From positions 1 to 8,727 of the forward strand of contig JAKAVI010000293.1 in the NCBI GenBank assembly GCA_021817355.1: a DNA stretch of 8,727 nt, read 5' to 3'. Source of the DNA: Pseudomonadota bacterium. Lineage in GTDB: Bacteria > Pseudomonadota > Alphaproteobacteria > Micropepsales > Micropepsaceae. Of the stretch, positions 1-6,595 are shown one piece after another. The position numbers were made by a program, and so were the translations under genes. A model generated the notes under the pieces. The model made no database searches. It was not told the DNA's origin and was given only the letters and a program-made list of their open reading frames with translations. Numbering within the stretch: the stretch's first letter is position 1; every line of letters begins with the position of its first letter.

Positions 1-1
1 G

Positions 2-91
2 TGCTGGAGGAGGCGCGGGGAAAAATTCCGTTACGCGCAGGTCTCGTGGGCCGAACCCCACCTCGCCACGGCGGCCGCAATGGAGGGATGA
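2..91 (+). CDS. possible C-terminal tail of a gene truncated by the left edge
   Basis: This is a reading frame open from the left edge that ends in TGA at 89-91, giving about 29 residues with the core GEKFRYAQVSWAEPHLATA. Its third codon positions are mostly G or C (about 23 of 29), higher than in the overlapping frame starting at base 1 (about 18 of 29). That is what a real GC-rich gene would show. The fragment is too short to assign to a family, and chance is a real alternative. No terminator-like hairpin with a T-run follows closely. Confidence 0.25.
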   Translation, partial: CWRRRGEKFRYAQVSWAEPHLATAAAMEG

Positions 92-235
92 GACCTGTCA
101 CAGATCCTGGCATCGAGACGATCATCGCAGGGGTTGTGCAGGGCCTGGTCGACGCGCGTCCAAAAAGGCAGCAATGTGGACTTTTGGCCTCATTTTCTTC
201 TTACACCCAGTCTTAAATAGCTGCAGGAGAAACGC
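92..235. other. intergenic region upstream of the secreted-protein gene
   Basis: This 144-bp stretch has no convincing gene. Its right half turns AT-richer (about 180-218), as expected for a promoter region. A TTAAAT at 213-218 could be a -10 box, but I find no -35 box at proper spacing. A weak inverted repeat CCAAAA (160-165) / TTTTGG (182-187) is present with a 16-nt loop, too poor to call a terminator. Confidence 0.4.
225..230 (+). promoter_or_regulatory. Shine-Dalgarno site fixing a GTG start
   Basis: AGGAGA lies 5 nt before the GTG at 236. It supports that GTG as the start codon and gives the downstream protein an intact signal peptide. Confidence 0.7.
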
Positions 236-1015
236 GTGACACGAACTGGCCTTGCTGCGGTCGTTGGATCCTTGCTGTGTCTGCCGGTGGCCCTTGCCGC
301 CTCCAGCGGCTTTAATGGCAGCTGGAAGGAAGACCTACATTCGGTCACGATGGGTGGCGAGCCCTATAGCATTCGTCTGGTCAACGGCGTGTTCTCATGT
401 TTCAGTTGTGTCCCTGAGACCACGATCAAGGCGGACGGTGCGCCTCACGCTCTCAAGAAAAATCCTGCGATCGATGCTCTGGCGGTGACGGTCCTGAACC
501 CGCGTACCATCCGTATCGATGAGTTCAAGGATGACAAGAAGATAGGCACGGTGAATTTTGCCGCGGCACCAGATGGCCGCACGGCCACCTATCAATCGGC
601 CAATCTACAAACAGGTGTGACTGGCAAGCTCACGTTCAAGAGGTTGGGGGCGAAGATAACGGGCACCAATCTTGTCTCAGGCCGCTGGCTGCCGCTGCGG
701 ATTACCGGAATGTCGAAGCGGGCCCGAACCGTAACCTATACCATTGCTGACAAAATGATCGCGATGACGACGCCAACCGGCCAGTCCTATGTCGCCCCAC
801 TCAATGGCAGGCCGGTTCCCTTCAAGGGCGATGCAGAGATCACGACGGTCTCGGTTACGCTCAATGGCGATACCCTCACGGAAAGAGATTATCGCGCCAG
901 GAAACTCGTCAAGCTGACAATCTCAAAGTTGTTACCGGGCGGCAAGACGATGAAGGTAAAGTGGACGGCGCCGCCGCTGCATCACTATGGCAGCTTTGAA
1001 ATGACGAAAGAATAG
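236..1015 (+). CDS. secreted protein of unknown function with a CxxC motif
   Basis: This encodes a 259-residue protein. The start is GTG, chosen because of a good AGGAGA ribosome site 5 nt upstream. Residues 1-21 form a signal peptide: an Arg near the N-terminus, a hydrophobic core, and ALA-A/S as a likely signal peptidase I site. Cys15 is not in a lipobox, so a lipoprotein is unlikely. The mature protein starts near SGFNGSWKEDL and is rich in short beta-strand-like segments. It carries a CxxC pair (Cys55-Phe-Ser-Cys58) followed by a K-A-D-G segment. A second half, from about residue 148, begins again with a GRW motif and contains TPTGQSYVAPLNGRPVP, so the protein may be two related beta-rich halves. 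I recognise this layout (a GxW-K-DL opening, CxxC, TPTGQSY) from uncharacterised exported proteins of alphaproteobacteria; no function is known to me. It converges on the transporter operon with a 32-bp gap and need not be functionally linked to it. Confidence 0.85.
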   Translation: MTRTGLAAVVGSLLCLPVALAASSGFNGSWKEDLHSVTMGGEPYSIRLVNGVFSCFSCVPETTIKADGAPHALKKNPAIDALAVTVLNPRTIRIDEFKDDKKIGTVNFAAAPDGRTATYQSANLQTGVTGKLTFKRLGAKITGTNLVSGRWLPLRITGMSKRARTVTYTIADKMIAMTTPTGQSYVAPLNGRPVPFKGDAEITTVSVTLNGDTLTERDYRARKLVKLTISKLLPGGKTMKVKWTAPPLHHYGSFEMTKE

Positions 1016-1047
1016 GCCTGCCAGGATCGGGGGCGGACGCCTTTGCC
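1016..1047. other. short convergent gap without an obvious terminator
   Basis: These 32 bp separate the stop codons of two converging genes. The only dyad is a small GGC/GCC pair near 1032-1041, with no T-run on either strand. If termination happens here it is probably Rho-dependent or lies inside a neighbouring gene. Confidence 0.4.
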
Positions 1048-3462
1048 TCACTCATAATGCAGCGCCCGAACCGGGCTCGAGCCAGCTGCTCGCCTGGCGT
1101 GGGCGATGACCGTGGCCCAGGCAATCAGGAGAGCTACGAGGCTGGCGCCAACAAAATAGGCAGGGTTGAGCCAGATCCGCTGCGCGAAGCCCTCGAGCCA
1201 GTTCCTCAAATAATACCAGGCAATCGGCCAGGCGAGGAGATTGGCGAGGAGAACCGGAAACGAGAACTGCCACACGAGCATTCCTACGATGTCACGCGTG
1301 CGGGCGCCAAAGACCTTGCGCACGCCGATCTCTCTGGTACGGCGCTCAGCGGCAAAGGCGGCAAGTCCATAGAGCCCAAGACAGGCAATGAAGATCGCAA
1401 TCCCGACGAAAAGCGCAAAACTGCGCCCACGCTTTTGCTCTGTCTTGAACAGACGATTGAAGGTGTCGTCAAGGAATCGAGCGTTGATCGCGGAATTGGG
1501 CGCAAAGCGTTGCCAGACGCGACGGATCGCGCCAACCGTGCTTGCGGTTTGACCTGGCCGGATGCGGACTGAAAGCTCGTTGAGAAGATTGTCGTATTCA
1601 AAGATGATGGGGTCGACCTGCGTCTGTGGTCCATCGACATACTGATTGGCAACCACGCCCACGATTCGGTAAAGCCGCGAGCCCGTATTCAACATCTTGC
1701 CGAGAGCCTCTTGCGGGCCAAAACCCAAGAGTCTGGCTGCCGCGACACTGACCACAACATTTGTCGGCGGCTTCGCATGCGCGCGGAAATGGTCCTGGCT
1801 GTGGGCGAAGGAAAGCAGGCGTCCGGCAATAAGGCGAACGTGGTAGACCTTGAAATAATTGGGGTCGACCTCATAGAAACGCATGTTTAATTTCCGCGGT
1901 GAGCCCGCAATCATCACCCCTCCAAGATTGTTCACAAAGTCAAACGGGGTCGATCGCGATAGCGTATCATCCTGGACCGATGGGAGTGCTGCCACGGCAC
2001 GAGCAAAGTCCCTGCGCTTGGCAAGGGGTAAGGCGCTCGCATTGCGTACCACATAGATATGAGAGCGGTTAAAACCCAGGGCAACATCGCGCACATAGCG
2101 GATCTGGGAAAAAACCACGATAGCGGCGATGCCAAGCCCGATCGACACAGCAAACTGCAGGACGACAAGGCCCTGGCGCAGCAGACCCGACCCTTTGTCG
2201 CTGCCTGTGCCCGATCTTAACGTGGCTGCCGGGCGAAAGGCCGATAGCACCAGGGCTGGATAAAAGCCTCCTATGATGCCGGTGAAAACCGCACAGCCAA
2301 TGACCAGCAGGGTTAGCGGCCAGTTGTCGATATAGTGAAAGCTGAGTGGCCGACCCAGAAAACGGTCAAACGCGGGAGTAAGGAGTTCGACGAGGGCAAG
2401 GCCGATCAGCAGCGACAGCAGTGTGGTGAGAACTGACTCGCCGAGAAATTGCGCAATCAGCTGTCCACGCCGGGCGCCCAGCACCTTGCGCAAGGAAACT
2501 TCCCGGGCCCGCAGCATCGCTTGCGCGGTTGCAAGGTTGGTGAAATTAAATCCCGCCATGAGGAGGATGAGTGCGGCAATGACGGCAAAGCCATAAACCT
2601 CGAGCCAGCTGCCGCCCGGGGTCATGCCACCGCCATAGGGGCTCAAATGGCCCTGCCAGAACGGCGTCAGATGTGGACGAAAGACCTTGGTTGCCGGGAT
2701 ATCTACCCCCCAATCGGCCTTCATATTGATGTGTTGATTGATGATGTCCTGCGTCAGCGTGAGGACCTGGGATGGATCACTTCCAGGCGCCAGCCGGACG
2801 TAAAGATAGGGGCCAAAGCTCTCCCAGTGGTGTTTGTAGAAGCGTTTCATGGGGTCGGCCTTGGAGGTATTGGGAAACAGCACCTTGGCCACAAGCTGGG
2901 TATCGTGAGGCAGGTCCCTGAGCACGCCGGTCACCGTCATGGGATGGCTGCCGTCGATGATCAGGGTACGGCCGAGGACATGATCCGTACCGAACAATTT
3001 GCGGGCTTCGCTCTGGGACAGCACCACTGAATCGGGTTGGGCAAAAACCCGTGACGGGTCCCCGGCCTTCAGCTTGAGCGGGATCACCTTGAAGAAATCC
3101 GGATCCACCGCGTCCACCGACTGGGCAAACAAGCGATTGCCGACCTTGAGTGTCACGGTCGAAGAGGAGATGTGCGTATAGGCGACAACCTCAGGAATCC
3201 TTGCCTTCATCGCCGGTCCAAGCGCAAAGATGCTGTTGGTACCGCGCTGCACGCTGTGCCCCGGAATATAAAATCCCATGTCGAGGCGATAGACGTTTCC
3301 CATGTCCGGAATGAAGCGGTCATAGGAAAGCTCATCGGACAGAAAGAGCAGGATGAAGATGGCGCAAACCAGCGCGACCGTAAGCCCTGCGATGGTGATG
3401 AAGCTGTAAAGCCGGTTACGGTTTGCCCTCCGCCAGGCCACGGTCAGATAATTTCTAAACAT
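1048..3462 (-). CDS. FtsX/MacB-type ABC transporter permease (second of a tandem pair)
   Basis: This encodes an inner-membrane permease subunit of a MacB-like ABC exporter, 804 residues. The frame is open further upstream, but ATG at 3462 is chosen: it aligns residue for residue with the neighbouring paralogue (both begin MFRNYL) and has AGGA 6 nt upstream. The layout is a duplicated FtsX fold. TM1 is about residues 20-42, followed by a large MacB_PCD-like periplasmic domain (about 43-288). Three TMs follow at about 290-312, 343-362 and 382-405. A fifth TM (about 430-453) leads into a second periplasmic domain (about 455-680), and three more TMs lie at about 682-704, 728-752 and 767-788. After the first TM of each FtsX unit comes the conserved cytoplasmic segment thought to contact the ATPase: REVSLRKVLGARR (about 320-332) and REIGVRKVFGART (about 710-722). 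It is last in the operon, starting 8 nt after the preceding permease. The large periplasmic domains suggest mechanotransmission to an adaptor, as in MacB, rather than classical transport through the membrane. The substrate is unknown. Confidence 0.93.
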   Translation of the reverse strand: MFRNYLTVAWRRANRNRLYSFITIAGLTVALVCAIFILLFLSDELSYDRFIPDMGNVYRLDMGFYIPGHSVQRGTNSIFALGPAMKARIPEVVAYTHISSSTVTLKVGNRLFAQSVDAVDPDFFKVIPLKLKAGDPSRVFAQPDSVVLSQSEARKLFGTDHVLGRTLIIDGSHPMTVTGVLRDLPHDTQLVAKVLFPNTSKADPMKRFYKHHWESFGPYLYVRLAPGSDPSQVLTLTQDIINQHINMKADWGVDIPATKVFRPHLTPFWQGHLSPYGGGMTPGGSWLEVYGFAVIAALILLMAGFNFTNLATAQAMLRAREVSLRKVLGARRGQLIAQFLGESVLTTLLSLLIGLALVELLTPAFDRFLGRPLSFHYIDNWPLTLLVIGCAVFTGIIGGFYPALVLSAFRPAATLRSGTGSDKGSGLLRQGLVVLQFAVSIGLGIAAIVVFSQIRYVRDVALGFNRSHIYVVRNASALPLAKRRDFARAVAALPSVQDDTLSRSTPFDFVNNLGGVMIAGSPRKLNMRFYEVDPNYFKVYHVRLIAGRLLSFAHSQDHFRAHAKPPTNVVVSVAAARLLGFGPQEALGKMLNTGSRLYRIVGVVANQYVDGPQTQVDPIIFEYDNLLNELSVRIRPGQTASTVGAIRRVWQRFAPNSAINARFLDDTFNRLFKTEQKRGRSFALFVGIAIFIACLGLYGLAAFAAERRTREIGVRKVFGARTRDIVGMLVWQFSFPVLLANLLAWPIAWYYLRNWLEGFAQRIWLNPAYFVGASLVALLIAWATVIAHARRAAGSSPVRALHYE
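2852..2877. repeat. 26-bp exact match shared with the neighbouring permease gene (copy 1)
   Basis: This stretch is identical to 5272-5297 over 26 bp. It encodes the FPNTSKADP segment (about residues 196-204) in the first periplasmic domain of each permease. It is part of the coding paralogy, not a mobile repeat. Third positions are also identical here, unlike most of the aligned sequence. Confidence 0.85.
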
Positions 3463-3468
3463 GACGTT

Positions 3469-3472
3469 TCCT
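3469..3472 (-). promoter_or_regulatory. Shine-Dalgarno overlapping the upstream stop codon
   Basis: Read on the minus strand, the TAG stop of the first permease gene forms part of an AGGA motif located 6 nt before the ATG of the second. Ribosomes finishing the first gene would be placed to start the second, which implies translational coupling and roughly matched amounts of the two permeases. Confidence 0.65.
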
Positions 3473-5882
3473 ATTCGTAACGTAGTGTGTATGCGGGCTT
3501 TGTCCGCGCCGCATGAAGGGTATGGGCGCCAACCGTGATCCAGGCGATGACAAGTGCGGCAAAACTGGACCCCACGAAGTAAATCGGGCTTAGCGCAATG
3601 CGGTGGCTGTAATGTTGGAGCCACTCCTGCAGATAAAACCAGGAAACCGGCCAGGCCACGACATTGGCGAGCAGAACCGGGACTGAAAACTGCCATAAGA
3701 GCAGCATCATGATGTTACGCGTGCTGGCGCCAAAGACTTTGCGTACGCCGATTTCGCTGATACGCCGTTGAGCGGTGAATGCCGCCAGTCCATAAAGTCC
3801 GAGACACGCAATTAGAATGGCGATGACGACAAACACCACGAACATGCGGTCGCGCTGCGTAATGGTCTTGAATAGCCGGTTAAACGGGTCATCCAGAAAA
3901 TAGCGTTGAATGGCCGCGTTTGGCGCAAACCGCGCCCAGGTGTGATCAATCGCCGCCAGGGCGGCTCTTGTCTGCCCCTCTTTGATGCGCACGGCGACCT
4001 CGCCCACAGAGCTTCCATAATCGACAAAGATGGTGGGATAGCTCTGCTCCTCGGGCCCATCAAGCGCCTGGTTGGCGAGCACCCCAACTATTGTCAGGGA
4101 GGTCTTGCCCATATGCAGGATCTGGCCAACAGCCGCTTGCGGAGTGAATCCGAACCTGCGTGCCGCGCTCGCACTGACGAGTATGTTTGTGGATGGGGAG
4201 CTATGGCGGAACTGGTCATTGTTGCGTTGGGAGGAGAGTAACCGGCCGGCCAGCAGTTTTGTCCGGTAGACCTCCGGATAATGAAATCCCATCTGCCAAA
4301 GCCGAACTGAAATGACCTGAGGTGAGCTTCTAAGTGTGACATCCTCCAGGTCGAGGGAGCCGGCAAATGGGCTGTCACCCGCTAACGTCGCCGCGGCGAT
4401 CGCCGGATCAGCCCTTAAGGTTTGAACAAAGTCCTTTCGCGCAGCTTTAGGGATGTCAGCCGCGTTCCCTATGACCACAATGTTGGAGCGGACAAAGCCC
4501 AGATTGATCTTCTGGGCATAATGAATCTGAAGGAAGACGACGAGAGCTGCGATACCAAGGCCGATCGATACCGCAAACTGCAGTACCACGAGGCCTACCC
4601 GCAATCTGCCCGAACCCGAATGCTTGGCGGGGGTTGCCCGCATTGTGGTGGCTGGACGGTAACCCGAAAGTACGACAGCAGGATAAAGACCGCCCAGAAG
4701 TCCGGTCATAAGGGTGAGCCCAAGGACAACGAGCGTCACCGGCCAATCGTTTACAATGCCGAATGTAACCTGGCGGCTGAGGAAGGCTTCATAGGCCGGA
4801 GTGAGTAGCTCGACAAGAGCGACGGCGATAGCAAGCGCAACGAAGGCAGTCAGGGTTGACTCTCCCAAAAACTGCCTCACCAATTGACTTCGCCGTGCTC
4901 CATGCACCTTTCGCAGCGAAATCTCTCGTGCTCGCATGATGCCGCGTGCGGTGGCCATATTGGTAAAGTTGAAGCTGGCAATGAGCAGGATGAGGCCAGC
5001 TATCGCGACAAAGCCGTAAATTGCGCTCCACCTGCCCCCTGGTGTCATGCCGCCGCCATATTTGCTCAGGTGGACGCGATAAAACCGTGTCAAATGGGGC
5101 CGAATAAGCTGGCTACCGGATATATTTGCACCGAAATCCGAGGCGTTTACGTTGCGATCCATGATGTGTCGCATGAGCCGGATGACCTGTTTGGGTCGAC
5201 TTCCTGGAGCAAGTTTGACGTAGAGATAGGTGCCGACGGATTCCCAGTGATGCTTCATGAAAGGTCTGGTTGGGTCGGCCTTGGAGGTATTGGGAAAGAT
5301 CATGTCGGCGACAAGCTGCGAATCGCGCGGCAGGTTTTGCACTATTCCGGTCACGGTCATCGGATGCTTGCCATTGATGACCAGGGTTCTGCCCAAGGCC
5401 TGGCTTTGACCAAACAGCTTGGTTGCGACTTTCTCAGACAGCACAACGGAATTAGGCTGAGCGAATACGCGCGAAGGATCACCCTCGAGCAGATGCAGAT
5501 GGATGACCTGGAAGAAATCCGGGTCGACAACGTCCGCGTCCATGGCAAACAGACGGTGTGCGGCCTTCACGGTAAGCTGAACCGGATCGACATGTGTATA
5601 GGCGGTAACCTGCGGGACTTCGGCCTTCATGGTGGGGCCGAGGATAAACATGGTATTGGCGCTTCGCTGTATGTCGCGGCCAGGAAGAGCAAAGCCAAAG
5701 TCCACCCGATAGACATCGCGCATGTCGGGAACAAAGCGGTCATAGGAGAGTTCGTTGGAAACGAACATCATGATAAAGATGGCGCAACTGAGTGCCAGCG
5801 TAAGTCCACCGATGGTGATGGCGCTGTAAAGCTTGTTACGGCCGGCATTGCGCAGGGCGACTACGAGATAGTTTCGGAACAT
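3471..5882 (-). CDS. FtsX/MacB-type ABC transporter permease (first of a tandem pair)
   Basis: This encodes an 803-residue inner-membrane permease paralogous to the next gene in the operon. The first 50 residues match at 37 positions, and similarity runs the full length with almost no gaps. Predicted layout: TM1 about 20-42; periplasmic domain about 43-285; TMs about 287-310, 342-361 and 382-405; TM5 about 430-453; second periplasmic domain about 455-675; TMs about 680-703, 727-750 and 766-787. Both FtsX coupling segments are present: REISLRKVHGARR (about 319-331) and SEIGVRKVFGAST (about 709-721). Residues 461-560, in the second periplasmic domain, are the least conserved between the paralogues, so specificity may differ there. 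It starts 11 nt after the ATPase gene, with AAAAGG 7 nt before the ATG. This length and eight-TM plan match the roughly 800-residue COG0577-type permeases. Because the two proteins are distinct, a heterodimer over an ATPase homodimer is a reasonable inference, but two separate homodimeric pumps sharing one ATPase cannot be excluded. Confidence 0.93.
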   Translation of the reverse strand: MFRNYLVVALRNAGRNKLYSAITIGGLTLALSCAIFIMMFVSNELSYDRFVPDMRDVYRVDFGFALPGRDIQRSANTMFILGPTMKAEVPQVTAYTHVDPVQLTVKAAHRLFAMDADVVDPDFFQVIHLHLLEGDPSRVFAQPNSVVLSEKVATKLFGQSQALGRTLVINGKHPMTVTGIVQNLPRDSQLVADMIFPNTSKADPTRPFMKHHWESVGTYLYVKLAPGSRPKQVIRLMRHIMDRNVNASDFGANISGSQLIRPHLTRFYRVHLSKYGGGMTPGGRWSAIYGFVAIAGLILLIASFNFTNMATARGIMRAREISLRKVHGARRSQLVRQFLGESTLTAFVALAIAVALVELLTPAYEAFLSRQVTFGIVNDWPVTLVVLGLTLMTGLLGGLYPAVVLSGYRPATTMRATPAKHSGSGRLRVGLVVLQFAVSIGLGIAALVVFLQIHYAQKINLGFVRSNIVVIGNAADIPKAARKDFVQTLRADPAIAAATLAGDSPFAGSLDLEDVTLRSSPQVISVRLWQMGFHYPEVYRTKLLAGRLLSSQRNNDQFRHSSPSTNILVSASAARRFGFTPQAAVGQILHMGKTSLTIVGVLANQALDGPEEQSYPTIFVDYGSSVGEVAVRIKEGQTRAALAAIDHTWARFAPNAAIQRYFLDDPFNRLFKTITQRDRMFVVFVVIAILIACLGLYGLAAFTAQRRISEIGVRKVFGASTRNIMMLLLWQFSVPVLLANVVAWPVSWFYLQEWLQHYSHRIALSPIYFVGSSFAALVIAWITVGAHTLHAARTKPAYTLRYE
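5272..5297. repeat. 26-bp exact match shared with the neighbouring permease gene (copy 2)
   Basis: This is identical to 2852-2877 and encodes the same FPNTSKADP segment in the first periplasmic domain. See copy 1. Confidence 0.85.
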
Positions 5883-5887
5883 GCCGA

Positions 5888-5900
5888 TGCCTTTTAGGCA
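5888..5900 (-). other. small inverted repeat covering a stop codon and ribosome site
   Basis: TGCCT-TTT-AGGCA on the plus strand is a perfect 5-bp dyad with a 3-nt loop. In the minus-strand transcript it would fold the end of the ATPase gene, with its TAA stop in and next to the loop, and part of the AAAAGG ribosome site of the first permease into a short hairpin. Translation through the ATPase stop would open it. The stem is short, so a regulatory role is only a possibility. Confidence 0.35.
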
Positions 5901-6580
5901 AATTGACGTGCCTGTTCGGTGACGATTGCGCCATCCAGCATGTTGACGATGCGGTGGGCGTATTCGGCGTGCGCGTGGGAGTGGGTGACCATTACCACGG
6001 TCGTGCCGGCTTCATTGAGTTCGGTCAGAAGCTGCATGACCTCTTCGCCATTAGCGGTATCAAGGTTGCCGGTAGGTTCGTCGGCGAGGATCAGTTTGGG
6101 CCGGGCTACGACAGCGCGTGCGATCGCCACGCGCTGCTGCTGGCCGCCGGAGAGCTGCTGCGGCATGTGCTTGGCGCGATGGGCGATCTTGACCCGGTCT
6201 AGCGCCTGCTTGACCCGCTGCTTGCGTTCCTCGCGGCTGACATCACGGTGATAGAGGAGCGCGAGCTCTACATTTTCGAAGACGGTAAGTTCATCGATCA
6301 GGTTGAAGCTCTGGAAGACAAAGCCAAGGGCGTTCTTGCGCAACTCGGTAAGCTGGCTTTCGCTGAAGCCTTCTATATTGACGCCGTCAAATATGTACTC
6401 ACCACGGCTTGGGGCATCGAGCATGCCGACGATGTTGAGAAAGGTGGATTTTCCGCAGCCGGAAGGACCCATGACGGCAAGGAATTCGCCAGCGGCCACA
6501 TGAAGATCAATCTCTCTGAGGGCCGTGGTCTCGACCTCGCTGGTACGGTAGGTTTTGCTGACTTTCTTCAGGGTGATCAT
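5894..6580 (-). CDS. MacB/LolD-type ABC transporter ATP-binding protein
   Basis: This encodes a 228-residue cytoplasmic ATPase that powers the two permeases encoded just downstream. All nucleotide-binding motifs are intact: Walker A GPSGCGKST (38-46), Q-loop Gln90 in GFVFQSFNL, signature LSGGQQQR (143-150), Walker B LILADEP with Asp167 and catalytic Glu168, D-loop NLD (172-174), and switch His200 in VTHS. The opening ITLKKVSKTYRTSEVETTALREI and the GNLDTANGEEVMQLL stretch are typical of the MacB/LolD/FtsE group. Its length fits a stand-alone ATPase of that group. In E. coli MacB the ATPase is fused to one permease; here it is separate. The start has a strong AAGGAG 5 nt upstream, and the gene lies 15 nt after the adaptor gene. 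The family assignment is secure; the transported substrate is not known. Confidence 0.97.
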   Translation of the reverse strand: MITLKKVSKTYRTSEVETTALREIDLHVAAGEFLAVMGPSGCGKSTFLNIVGMLDAPSRGEYIFDGVNIEGFSESQLTELRKNALGFVFQSFNLIDELTVFENVELALLYHRDVSREERKQRVKQALDRVKIAHRAKHMPQQLSGGQQQRVAIARAVVARPKLILADEPTGNLDTANGEEVMQLLTELNEAGTTVVMVTHSHAHAEYAHRIVNMLDGAIVTEQARQFA

Positions 6581-6585
6581 GGTTT

Positions 6586-6591
6586 CTCCTT
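6586..6591 (-). promoter_or_regulatory. strong Shine-Dalgarno of the ATPase gene
   Basis: A perfect AAGGAG lies 5 nt before the ATG at 6580, in the 15-nt gap after the adaptor stop codon. It is clearly the strongest ribosome site in the operon, so the ATPase may be made in excess of the adaptor. Confidence 0.75.
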
Positions 6592-6595
6592 GAGC

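Noticed and set aside
108..122. TGGCATC as a possible sigma-54 -24 element upstream of the secreted-protein gene
   Set aside because: The position expected for the -12 element reads CGAT and lacks the essential GC, so it is not a usable sigma-54 promoter.
160..187. CCAAAA/TTTTGG inverted repeat as a terminator
   Set aside because: The stem is short and AT-rich, the loop is 16 nt and no proper T-run follows, so it does not fit an intrinsic terminator.
1..216. 71-codon frame beginning with GTG at base 1
   Set aside because: Its composition looks random, its third-position GC is lower than in the overlapping frame ending at 91, and it has no recognisable motif. The GTG may simply be an internal codon at the edge.
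1057..1572. 171-codon plus-strand frame opposite the end of the second permease
   Set aside because: It is an antisense shadow; the minus-strand frame encodes clear FtsX motifs over the same bases.
3463..3696. 78-residue N-terminal extension of the second permease, open to an ATG at 3696
   Set aside because: It overlaps the coding end of the first permease, looks like an antisense-free shadow frame rich in Cys and Arg, and is absent from the paralogue, which also begins MFRNYL.
4884..5897. 337-codon open frame on the plus strand opposite the first permease
   Set aside because: It mirrors the codons of a well-supported gene on the other strand, has no family motif, and is explained by GC-rich codon bias leaving antisense frames open.
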